Source: Amphimedon queenslandica
Taxonomy: Eukaryota > Porifera > Demospongiae > Haplosclerida > Niphatidae
DNA length: 43,208 nucleotides
Reading direction: 5' to 3'
NCBI RefSeq assembly: GCF_000090795.2
Contig: NW_003546533.1
Span: 83,712-126,919 of the forward strand
The notes below the pieces were generated by a model. It did not search any database, had not been told where the DNA came from, and worked only from the letters and a program-made list of their open reading frames with translations. Of the stretch, positions 21,951-31,145 are shown piece by piece; position 1 is the first letter of the stretch; every line of letters starts with the position of its first letter. A program made the translations under genes and the position numbers.

Positions 21951-24900
21951 TGATAAATAATGATAATAATGTTTATAAATAGGAAAATAGTGACAAAGAT
22001 AAACATTTCTATTCTTGCATTATTATTATTATTACATTCCTTAAATTCCTTTGTATAGGAGTGATATGAAAAGAATGGCATAAATTAATGGCATAATGTC
22101 ATGATCATTAATTATTATTCATTGGTGCATTTCTATGAATGTCATTATAAACATATGCCCAAATAAGGGCAACAATGCCAAGCAGTCTAATATTCTATTA
22201 ATAGTAACAGAATGCTCAAAGTTCATGACCTCATTGAACCAAAATAGACCAGAATGACCATATTAGGTAAAATAGGAGAAAATAAAAAAGTAATGCTTAT
22301 CAAGTACAGTAAACAGCCAACCAGACCATGAATCATGAAAATGAACAAATTTTAAAAATAGTAACACATTGAATTGTGTAATGGGTACATTAAAAATAAT
22401 TAATAAGAAAACCAATTGGCTATATACAATGTTATGCTTTATCTAAGTTTGGTATACTTTGATTTCTAACTCTATTTTATCCTTGACTTTAAAACTTTCG
22501 TAACTTTAAATAATATTACATTAGATCCCCATATATACGTACATGTACATCTATACACATGCAAAACAATTAATAATCATAATTTCTACCATGCCACCTT
22601 GCGATTGACCAATCAGATTGCAGTATTGGAGGTCAATTATTTTTCATATTAACCTAGCTCGTAAAAATATAAACCTATCTCGTTAAATAATTAATTGATT
22701 GGCAGTTTGGTGCTCTACGCTTATGCTCTTATTTGTCCATTTGTCAAGTCTGGTTGATTCTTTACTGGCCTAGCCTGTTAGATATGTTGTATGTATGTCA
22801 ACTGTGGTCTTATTATCAGCAGCTGGTAGTTGTTTTTCAAGTGTCATGGTAGAAGTTGGTTATACACCTCGGTATCGGTTTCTATGGTATTTATTAACCT
22901 CGCGACTGCGTCGCTCGGTTAATAAATACCATAGAAACCTCTACCTCGGTGTATAACCTATACATATTTGCAACTATAGATGCATGTATTATCCTATAAT
23001 TCCCTTACCATTTACTGGTCTCTGTTGCTCAATCGCTTTAGTCTGAGTTGGTGCAGTATCACTATCATACAAGTACGATACGTCACTAGTTGGTATCACG
23101 TTCAGTTGAGGATATCGCGTCTGTGGATCAATAGAATAAGCCGAGGTCTTCTTCTGGAGTTTCTCTGGAGTCGTGGACGTGAGGAAGTGATAAAGAGCCT
23201 CCCTTTCCTCAATCAGTTTTAACGGAGTCTCTTCTCCTTCGCAGAATTTTTTAAACATCCAAGCGGCGTCAAATCCACCGAGAAAACCTCGGGCTAGTCC
23301 AGAGCCTGTGGGCCAGAAGGGCTACAGAAAGAAATTGAGACAAACATAAAATTGTGAGCAATGTAAAGTAGAGTAGCATCATAATACATATAATATATGC
23401 ATGTTTGCTATTCAGTGGTTAAAGCAGTCAATAGGTGACAATGTACTATTAAGTTGTAACACTGTCAATAAAAAATGATTTTAAAATATTTAAACATTAT
23501 GCACTTACTTCCAGTAAGCTGTCGCCGATCTGACACAATAAAAGTCTTTTTCCTTTCCTCTCCAGTATCCGACTTGCATTCACCGAAGCAAACAGAGATG
23601 TGAAATCAAAAATGGCCACGTCGTTCTCTCCCCTGTGATTGCTGGCAAACTGTAGCCCCCCCAGACTACCTTTAGTTGAATAAGTAGCTGCTTCTTTAGC
23701 GTAAGTCTCCAGTGAGGTCTGACTAACGTTTCGCTGTGATAATAGCATGTCTGGATCCCTGTAGTCCTAAAAGAAGTGATACCAGTTGATACAGTGTGTG
23801 AGAGAAAGGGAGAGAATGGACATACAAACTGTGATGAACAGATGGTGCTTGACAGTAAAATGATAATGAAAAAAGTATTGTTAAATTTTATGATTCGTTC
23901 TATACATTTGCTAAAATTAGTACACAGACTAAGAAATGTATTCATGAACACACACACACACACATGTTGTACGACCATTTTAATGCATAGCTTATTAATC
24001 ATAACAATTATCTGTAATTGTACTATTATACATGTAGTAGTAATCATCAAATTATACAATTATCATAGTTCCATTTATTCATTTAAGTACACAAAGTAGA
24101 CTTACTCTTTTGAGGACACCTTTCTCCAATAGGCTATTCTTCTTTGCAGTCATCACAAAATAATGTGTTTCATCTTTATAATAAACAATATTCTCTAGCT
24201 CGATCCCGTGAGCTTCTTTCAGATCATTAAAGAAAGACTGATTGTAAATATAAGAGACTCCGCTGATCTCTTCCACAGCTTTCTCCTGTTGAGTGTTCCC
24301 GTTCACAAAATTAACAGTAATAGCAATGGCTAGTTTAGCTCTGAACTCTTTGGTCTGGAAGCCTCTCACCGAATACTGCTTACCATCAGCTGCTATTATA
24401 GCATCATAGGTTTTAGAGGAGAGTTCATTTGTGTCCGGCGAGACAAGAATCTTCCAACCGGTTGAGTTGCTCTGTGGCTCAACGTAGTCTTGAAAGGAAA
24501 CAGGGAAGTACACTTTGACCCCAAGGAGAAGGCATATCTTTAGTAGTACGCACTGTAGTATCTTAATACCTAGAAATAAACATAATTTATAAATTATAGT
24601 AGCTAAATGTATATGACATTAAACTCAGTGATAAAACAATGATAAAAATAGCAATACTGAATTAATGCATTTTAAAAAGTATTGCTATAAAAGGACATGA
24701 GATTAAAATGATTGATAAACCTCATAAGCAACAAACAGGAAATTTGGTTGGCCACTATCTACATACAAACTGGCTAACAGCAACCACACTTTCAGTAATA
24801 GATAATCAACCAATAACAATCTATAGGAACATGATGCATGAATTACCTATTGTAACTGTACATGCATATATATATACAGTATATTGAGATAAATTGACAA

Positions 24901-25523
24901 TATGAGAGTTGCAAGCATCAGTTTACATATTTTTTAAACTCTATAAGCAAAACCAAGCACCAACATACAAGAATACAATACTGCCCATGTTCAGAGTTAT
25001 AATCTTAAGTTGTTAACACATTATATATTGCATCATGTATACAAAACCCACCAATATGATCAATCGCTCCAGCACAGAACTTTCCATAGAATTTCTTAGC
25101 TCCGAGGCTCTTCAAATCATCGATTAGAAACGGCCACAAGTGAAGGACGTTATTACGAGAGAAAGAAGACCTCTTCTCAACCACAAACACGCTTGCGCCT
25201 AATAGAGAAGCCTCTATAGCAAAACGAAGACCAACAGGTCCAGCTCCTACAACCAGTACACGCTTCCCCCTACAAGAGGACCCGTTCCTGTACTCCACCA
25301 TTGAGGCTCGCTTGTCTAACAACTGCCAGAGAGCCTTACAGCGCCATTGCTGGAGCTTCTCTTTCATAGAGGCGTAGAATCCCTCATCTTCGCGGTACGG
25401 GTCGAGGTCTATTTCATTGCAGAGGCTCTGAAAGGAAGATATGATCTCTTGTAGGTCAGTGGCCTCTGAGAAACAGGTGAATTTGGTGAGAGATGGATCG
25501 TTGCTTTCTTCCATAGCTGTCAT
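12371..25523 (-). CDS. MICAL-type flavin monooxygenase fused to a PUB domain
   Basis: Seventeen exons: 25052-25523, 24106-24569, 23509-23766, 23009-23321, 20761-21890, 20576-20619, 20163-20202, 17004-17143, 16177-16303, 15663-15736, 15258-15367, 14917-15068, 14554-14632, 13658-13942, 12610-12683, 12523-12556 and 12371-12414. All phases agree, giving 1279 aa. Residues 1 to ~500 are a MICAL monooxygenase: FAD motif GAGPVG at 93-98, S-R-N-N-V-L-H-L-W-P-F, K-K-F-Y-G-K-F-C-A-G, A-A-D-G-K, N-I-V-Y-Y-K-D and P-F-W-P-T-G-S-G. In MICALs this domain oxidises actin methionines. About 503-880 is Ser/Pro/Lys-rich and disordered. About 930-1035 is a PUB domain (N-I-I-S-D-P-E-E-D-T-Y-R-R-I-R, then E-Y-L-V-L-P), a fold that binds p97/VCP tails in PNGase and UBXN6. 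A helical, Glu-rich tail follows. No CH or LIM domain is present. The weakest border is the donor at 20761 (GTCCTT). Confidence 0.85.
12787..12860. mobile_element. Fragment of a hAT-like element end
   Basis: CAGGGTTTCTCACAAAGCAT, followed by GCTAAGTGAGCT and ATGAGCTGACAAGTATT, is the inverse of the right end of the element at 19003-19529. No partner end was found, so this is a solo or decayed end in a MICAL-PUB intron. Confidence 0.55.
16469..16821. mobile_element. MITE with GGCCGGAGCCAC inverted ends
   Basis: The left end TGTAAACATGGCCGGAGCCA and the right end TGGCTCCGGCCATGATTGTA are inverted copies flanking about 310 bp without coding capacity. Internal copies of GTGGCTCGGCCAAAA and GTGGTACGGCCAAAA form further inverted pairs. 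It lies between MICAL-PUB exons 8 and 9. Confidence 0.75.
17150..17290. repeat. ~20-bp purine minisatellite abutting a 3' splice site
   Basis: About seven copies of GAGAGAGAGGAGAAGAAAA on the plus strand. Read in the gene's sense (minus), this is a ~140-nt pyrimidine tract that ends about 5 bases before the acceptor of the PUB exon at 17143. The several 60-100 codon open frames across it are products of the repeat. Confidence 0.9.
17484..18182 (-). CDS. Unrecognised 232-aa protein nested in a MICAL-PUB intron
   Basis: Single exon with the ATG at 18182 and stop at 17484; the frame stays open upstream to about 18239. It lies in the same orientation inside the MICAL-PUB intron 17144-20162, and its own stop codon rules it out as an ordinary internal exon. 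The N-terminal half is helical (L-C-N-E-V-I-C-K-L-Q-K-L-T-S-L-L), followed by a Ser/Gly-rich linker, a second helix (L-K-N-T-M-E-R-I-S-S-S-L-E-K-V) and a mixed C-terminal domain with hydrophobic stretches (I-G-S-F-V-L-R-Y-L-P). No strong transmembrane segment or known motif was found. A TATA box at 18251-18260 supports independent transcription. Function unknown. It could also be an alternative 3' terminal exon. Confidence 0.65.
   Translation of the reverse strand: MAGSNEKLCNEVICKLQKLTSLLVNVDESVQSISSFLSTHIERESSTVGNSSTEGCAGGPTSGDQNEERHSSTPAGMVFGSKSANLKNTMERISSSLEKVSKKLKTDMDTGFVSDLESSDLEYSDRLHLLYHASDYSPLPDIIGSFVLRYLPDISPFFTAISSGMIANITMSAFTMDTDELATDALSAVAGNELEYKQLLKEVDAVLVTHASDALQYCVYVTNTFSIVERLL
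18251..18260 (-). promoter_or_regulatory. TATA box of the nested gene
   Basis: TATATAAGAG on the minus strand, about 70 bases upstream of the ATG at 18182. It is placed for transcription to begin near 18225-18230. Clear TATA boxes were not seen at the other genes here. Confidence 0.55.
19003..19529. mobile_element. hAT-like non-autonomous element, copy 2
   Basis: The left part matches 3805-3880 (G-C-A-G-C-T-T-C-T-T-G-type subterminal sequence, then GTCAAGTTGCT). The right part ends TGCTTTGTGGGAAACCCT, as at 4274-4291. Between them are two internal units, each with GATACATATACATGTT-like sequence and a CTATAGTACAGGG stretch. The perfect 20-bp palindrome CCCTGTACTATAGTACAGGG lies at 19276-19295. 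Confidence 0.6.
21900..21960. repeat. (ATA/ATG)n trinucleotide microsatellite
   Basis: About 17 tandem AAT triplets, followed by ATG-containing variants, just upstream (in gene sense) of the MICAL-PUB exon 5 acceptor at 21890. On the sense strand it reads as T-rich (ATT)n. Confidence 0.85.
22588..22959. mobile_element. MITE-like element with a terminal hairpin, copy 2
   Basis: TTTCTACCATG at about 22588 pairs with CATGGTAGAA at about 22844. The adjoining 102-bp hairpin (22858-22959) has arms GGTTATACACC and GGTTTCTATGGTATTTATTA around a C/G-rich loop with GCGACTGCGTCGC. It is related to the copy at 5645-5999. Confidence 0.65.
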
Positions 25524-25942
25524 CTTGTAAGTTTATGCAATTAACAGTTTACACGTGAATAGGTGTGGCTTCCGGATTTATTACCAACATGGCGGACTGC
25601 ACTATTTCTTTAATTTCTCTTTTTACAACTATCATTTTAGCTTTAAGATAATTTTTTCTACTTTAGCTACTGTAAGGATTTATATAGCACTTAATATAGG
25701 TTCAAATCTTGATTTAAAAGTCAGGAAACAACTGTTGATTTTTTTTGCTAAATTTGCATTTGTAGGTGTGGGTTAACTAGGTGTGGCTAAACTAGGTGTG
25801 GCTGAAATTCTGCAAAATCATCTTCATGCTCCAGTAATGAGTGAGTATAAAAAGAAGAGAAAGGCGCTTCTTTTCTTAAAATCAAAAAGACAAACTACAG
25901 TGAGCTAGTCTTTAAGCACCAAAATCACCTGTCAATAACAAA
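25524..25942. promoter_or_regulatory. Shared head-to-head promoter region of the two MICAL genes
   Basis: A gap of 419 bp between the start codons of the divergent MICAL-type genes. It holds an ETS-like GGCTTCCGGATT at about 25567, a YY1-like ACATGGCGGA at about 25588, and a repeated TAGGTGTGGCT (about 25560, 25781 and 25795). These assignments rest on motif similarity only. No TATA box was seen. The 73-codon frame at 25555-25776 looks like chance. Confidence 0.45.
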
Positions 25943-28150
25943 ATGAGCGAATCTAAAGGCCTAGGAAAGCTATTCCGAGCCTTCTTTGAGGCTAACGATC
26001 TCCAGGAAATTGTCTCCACTTTCAGAGCAGTCTGTCGCGAAGTCGAGGTGGACCCGGACCAGCGAGAAAACTTCTACCAGACATTGAAGGAGAGACTACA
26101 CGACTGGCGTTGTGATCCTTTATGGCCAATGCTAGATGAGCGTCTAGCCAGGCCGGTTTATGAAGGGCAGAGCCCGTGCAAAGGAAAGAGACTTCTTGTA
26201 GTTGGTGCAGGTCCTATTGGCCTCCGAATGGCCATTGAAGGTATCATGTTGGGAGCTGAAGTGGATGTTGTGGAAAAGAGGGAGAGTTTCACTCGTAATA
26301 ACGTCGTTCACCTCTGGCCGTTTGTGGTCCAGGATTTGAAAGGGCTTGGTGCTAAGCATTTTCATTCTAGATTCTGTTCTGGATCGATTCATCATGCCGG
26401 TAAGAAATATATACAGTATCATTATATTAGTTTATATTTTGGCAATTGACACGAAAATCAGCCATTTTATTTTAACTTCTCAACTATAATTATCTCCAAA
26501 TTAAACACAATTTGCACTATATGCAATCAATTGTGTCATTTTCTATCATAATCATTATCATATTCTTTCTTTATCCAGCCATTAGATTACTTCAAGTTTT
26601 ATTGCTCAAGACTTGTCTACTGCTTGGAGTCAAGATACACTTCCCTGTTTCGTTCCAAGACCTCATTGAGCCTCAGACAGACTCTGATGACTGGAGGGTA
26701 CTCTTTGAACCTCCAACTACTCCTCTCTCCTCTCAAACTTTTGACAGCATCATAGCAGCTGATGGCAAGCAGTACTGTCTCCCTGGTTTTACAGGGAAAG
26801 AATTCAGAGCTAAACTGGCTATTGGCATAACGATGAACTTTGTTAACAATCGAAAGAAGAGTGATATACTTGTGGAAGAGATTGGTGGTTGGAGCTACCA
26901 CTGTGATCAGGCTTTCTTTAACAAGTTAGCTAAGGACCATGGGATCGAGCTAGAGAACATAGTTTATTATAAAGATGAAACACATTATTTTGTGATGACT
27001 GCAAAGAAGAGCAGTCTACTAGAAAAAGGAGTTCTATTAAAAGTAAGAGCATTATAAGTGATATAAGTAACTTTTTGACACTTTACCTACTAAGCATAGC
27101 ATATTAACATGATAAAGCATATAAACTTTTAAATACATTATTGTCACTAAAATGACTATTGCATTACTAACTGACTATTTTCTATTAAATTTTATGATAT
27201 ATTCTAGGATTATCCGACTTCTGGTGAGCTTTTAAGTCGTGATAACGTTTGTCGAGATGCTCTTGTTGATTATGCCAAAGAGGCAGCAGTCTACACTACT
27301 AAAGGAGGTCTGGGTGAGCTTGTGTTTGCTCCAAATTACAGAGGAGACAAAGATGTGGCAATGTTTGACTTCACTGGTATGATGTACTCTGATAATGCTT
27401 CGAAGATACTCGAGAGGAAAGGAAAGAAACTGTTGCTTGGTATTGCTGGAGATAGTCTCTTTGAAGTGAGTTAGGGACAACCTTTTATTTTATCTCAATT
27501 TTTGCTATTCCTTATTGCTAGCTGTAGTGATGCATAACTCAAAAATTTTAAGTCGGAAATACCTCAAACTTTTTACATAGTATAAGGGCATTGATATACG
27601 TCACAAAATGTAATAAAAATTGGGGGTCATTTTGGAGCTGTTTTTTGGAAAAAACCATGGGCTATAGTACAGGGTATTTTTCAGATTTTGGCCAATTTTT
27701 TAAATGCTCATAACTTAAAAAATTTAAATCAGAAATAGCTCCACTTTAATTCTACATAGCATAAAGATATTATTGTTTATCAGAAGATGCAATTTTGGGA
27801 AGCATTTCCATGAAATACTTATAACAAATAATCATTGATCATTGTTACTCCAATTATTAAATTTCCTCTTATAATAGTCGTTCTGGCCAACTGGCAGTGG
27901 AATGGGTAGAGGAGTCCTTGGAGTATTTGATGCTGCTTGGATGTTCAAGCGTTTCTGTCAAGGAGATCCTCCGCTGGAAGTGGTAAAGGAGAGAGAAGGA
28001 CTCTTCAATGGATTGAGATCAGTTTTCTCTCTGGTGTCCAATACAAATGGATACACCATTGATCCCGTCACACGATATGGTCTGGCTAGAATGAGTTCAT
28101 TATCCGTTCCTCAAGACACGACTCAGATCTATGATACTGACGCTGTGTAG
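25943..28150 (+). CDS. Stand-alone MICAL-type flavin monooxygenase
   Basis: Four exons: 25943-26399, 26579-27042, 27208-27465 and 27878-28150, giving 483 aa. The domain matches the N-terminal enzyme of MICAL: GAGPIG FAD motif at 88-93, T-R-N-N-V-V-H-L-W-P-F, A-A-D-G-K-Q-Y, E-N-I-V-Y-Y-K-D-E-T-H-Y-F, D-V-A-M-F-D-F-T and S-F-W-P-T-G-S-G. It stops soon after I-D-P-V-T-R-Y, where vertebrate and fly MICALs continue into CH and LIM domains. Exons 2 and 3 have the same lengths (464 and 258 nt) and phases as those of the divergent MICAL-PUB gene, so the two are duplicates. It probably uses NADPH and FAD to oxidise a target such as actin. Actin as substrate is inferred from the family. With no targeting domains of its own, its partner is unknown. 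Confidence 0.92.
27535..27800. repeat. ~177-bp repeat unit, about 1.5 copies
   Basis: Same unit as 7885-8605 (AATGTAATAAAAATTGGGGG, then CCATGGGCTATAGTACAGGG), in intron 3 of the stand-alone monooxygenase gene. Confidence 0.85.
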
Positions 28151-28262
28151 CTAGATAATTTAATGTGATATTTAACATATTTTTGCTCAATTTTTATTCA
28201 CTTTATTAACACTGTTTAGTTATAATAAAGATTCTGTAGAAATTTAATAATACATGCATGTA

Positions 28263-28287
28263 CCACGTGTTTTCGAGCATGCGCACT
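28263..28287. promoter_or_regulatory. E-box and NRF1-like sites upstream of PRDX6
   Basis: CACGTG at about 28264 and GCATGCGCAC at about 28278 lie 110-130 bases before the PRDX6 start. They match the E-box and the NRF1 core in known consensus form. Use in this organism is inference. Confidence 0.4.
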
Positions 28288-28394
28288 TGTCTTGTGCTGT
28301 AGAGATCTTTTTACAAAACTACATGTAACAAAAGGTCACACTCACTTAATACCTGGATTACCTGCCTCGTAGAATAGCAACAAAGACACGAAGT

Positions 28395-29870
28395 ATGCCT
28401 CTGAATCTTGGAGACGCTTTCCCAAACTTTAAAGCCGACACTACCGAAGGCCAGATCCAATACTACGACTGGCTAGGAGACAAGTAAGCCAAAATTTGCA
28501 AGCTGGAAGATGGTCTTGATATTATTATACTACTTAATACTTATAGGTGGGGTGTCCTGTTCTCTCATCCAGCTGATTTCACCCCTGTTTGTACGACTGA
28601 GCTAGGAGCAGTAGCTAAGATTGTCCCCGAGTTTGAGAAGAGGAATGCAAAGGTCATTGCAATCTCCTGCGACTCGGTCGAGGACCACAAGAAATGGATA
28701 AAAGACATCCAGGCAAGCAAGCCTTTTATTTTTCACCCTTTTAATCACTATGTTATCTATATTGTGCTAATTTGTGCCTTTTTTAACTTTTACTGCAGGC
28801 GTACAATGGTTTGGGCGACAACTTTCCATATTCTATTATCTCTGATCCAAAACGTGAGCTAGCTATACAGTTAGGAATGGTCGACCCGGAGGAAAAGGAT
28901 AAAGCTGGTCTACCAATGACTTGTAGGGCTGTAAGGAATTTGTCCACATGTATAATCCATGCACATAATCCTATACTACATACCACCCACCATATTTACA
29001 CACTTTTGGTATTGTATTTCCTACTATGCATCTTATTGTGTTACAGGTGTTTATTATTGGTCCTGACAAGAAGCTAAAGTTGCAAATTTTATATCCTGCT
29101 ACAACAGGGCGGAATTTTGAGTAAGTCGTAATTATGTTTACATTGGCCTCCAGCTGTGTTTTATGCATGTTCATCTCATGTCAATTTGTAATGAATATAT
29201 GTAATATTAGTAGCATGCACTCATGACTTTATTTCATAGTATAAATACTTATTAGTAATGGGAATATTCCTAAAGAAAACTGATAGAATAGATAGTTTAT
29301 GTAAGTAGGGATTCTTTTAAAAGGTCGCATGTTTGTTTTCTCTCTACATGCAATTATTTCAATGAATGAATGTATATTCTTGTATGTATTAGTATACGAT
29401 TTGATCATACTATCCATTTTTTGTGTCATTTAATTGTGGTTTATAAATAACTCAAGAGATGAAATTAAACTTAGAATTTAATCCCAATAATAGTAGCGTC
29501 CTATAGCATCATTTTAGCATCATTTTTGAGCCTTTATCCTAGTCTATTCTTCATTGTCCTTTAGTGAAATCATTCGTGTCCTTGACTCCCTTCAACTTAC
29601 TGCCAACAAAAAAGTTGCAACTCCAGCCAACTGGACAGTAAGTACCTTAGTGTCTGACAGACGAATTTCTTACTATACTAAATACCATTCTATAATATAC
29701 TCTACTATACTCTAATTATTTACAACCTTTGTGTGTAGAGTGGAGGTGACTGTATGATAGTACCAAGTGTCTCCAATGATGATGCTGCCAAGCTCTTTCC
29801 CAAAGGATTCAAGGTAGCTGATGTCCCTTCTGGGAAGCCCTACATTCGTATCACACCCCAGCCACAATAA
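28395..29870 (+). CDS. PRDX6: PRDX6-type 1-Cys peroxiredoxin
   Basis: Six exons: 28395-28483, 28547-28712, 28799-28930, 29047-29120, 29565-29637 and 29739-29870, giving 221 aa (human 224). The peroxidatic cysteine is C45 in P-V-C-T-T-E-L. A-T-T-G-R-N-F-D-E and G-P-D-K-K-L-K-L match PRDX6. The enzyme reduces H2O2 and lipid hydroperoxides in the cytosol. Vertebrate PRDX6 also has a phospholipase A2 site (His26, Ser32, Asp140). Here the matching residues are Tyr24 and Lys30 (GDKWG instead of GDSWG), with only the Asp kept, so phospholipase activity is probably absent. The second intron starts with GC (28713) instead of GT. Confidence 0.95.
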
Positions 29871-29995
29871 GTGCTGATTGGACATGCTAATCAATAATAA
29901 CTAAATTTTAGTAGGATCTAACTAGCAATTATTTAATTTGCTACATTTTAATCAAATGCGTATACTATTGTTTCAAATAACGAGTTCTAGTTTGT

Positions 29996-30868
29996 TTATA
30001 AAGTTTTTGAGAGATGCCTCCAGTCGGGTGCTACGGTGAAGTGGCGTCGCTGTGTTCCTCCCACGTGAGCAAACATTGATTGAAGTGGTTTGTTGTGCCA
30101 GACCATGTCACTTTTGTGAGCTGTATCAAACTGAGCATTAATTGGAAACAGTGGAATGCCATATCTCGAATAGAGGACACTGGCCGGATAATTGGACCTG
30201 TAAAGTAACAAGGAAAAGTAGCCATTATTCGTGGTTCAAATTTGTCCACCTAATTGTTATTTTAGTGTTCTTACGATTTGAATATGTGAGTGATGTTGTT
30301 GGCATGGGGTGGATTGGAGTCAAGCTGTCTTGGGAAGTGTGATGGAGGGATTGGGAGAGAACGAATTTTATCATCTAAAAAAATGATTTCCATTAGCTCT
30401 TCAGTAGTACAATTATATAGATATGCACAATAGAAATGCAGAAATAAGTACTAGCATTATTCTGGCCTGTGCTATGAGTGCAATGGTAATACCTGTATAG
30501 TACTCATCCCACAATTGCTTGCTGTTGTTATGTAGTGGACTCAGAGCCTATTATTGGAAAAATTAGATCTACCATACTATAGTATATGCAGCTAGTTCAC
30601 ATGCATGCATGCAATTGCAGCAGTTCAATATAATTTTTATTCTTGATTAGGAGTATTATTAGCTGTAGATACAGTTGGTGTATCATTATGAGTTGCATGG
30701 GTTCTATCTAATTTGCTGCTTCAATATAATTTATACTAAAATTGTGCTTTTAGGTCTCACTTCCTGTCTCTCTTGACATGCTGATTGGGCCATTTTCTTG
30801 ATACGATTGTTATGAGCTGTAATCCCACGACTGCTAGCAATAAACCTTGGTATGTACCATGTTAGCAT
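29996..30868 (-). CDS. Unrecognised 154-aa four-exon protein
   Basis: Exons 30761-30868, 30493-30547, 30275-30374 and 29996-30197. All have GT/AG borders and consistent phases (0, 1, 2). No single exon exceeds 67 codons, so this gene is easy to miss. The N-terminus is basic and aromatic (M-L-T-W-Y-I-P-R-F-I-A-S-S-R-G) and could be a mitochondrial presequence. The middle is Pro/Asn-rich (L-P-I-P-P-S-H-F-P-R-Q). The C-terminus is Tyr/His/Trp-rich and ends W-R-H-L-S-K-T-L. There is no membrane segment and no known motif. It converges with PRDX6 and is divergent from the RGL gene, 277 bp away. A second frame through the last two exons is also open (stop near 30031), so the frame choice rests on exon 2. 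Confidence 0.6.
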
Positions 30869-31145
30869 TTGATTCTATGCATCATTCACGGTGGAAGAAT
30901 AAAATTAATTTTTAAAGCAATAATAATAATAATTAGTAAATTCCAACTAACTCTAGTTTCTGGTCTACTATTGATGCTTCTTTCACTTTCAGACGAGCCT
31001 TGGTTGGACCTGGAGCAAGACTTTCGCAGCTTGCTAGAATTCATGTCACATTCTCACACTTTAGAGCTTATCACCAATTCTCACTTTTGCAGACAACGAG
31101 CTCCACCCTCTTTAAGCTTTGCAAATAGCAGCTCCACCTACGGCA

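Noticed and set aside
12371..23009. Reading the PUB part as a separate gene starting at 21882
   Set aside because: The apparent start codon there is GTG inside an exon that has a good AG acceptor at 21891 and splices in frame to the enzyme exon ending at 23009. A TATA box or independent start was not seen, though transcripts should confirm.
30031..30249. The other open frame through the last two exons of the 154-aa gene
   Set aside because: It fits only if the 30493-30547 exon is left out, and its product looks less protein-like. Kept as an alternative only.
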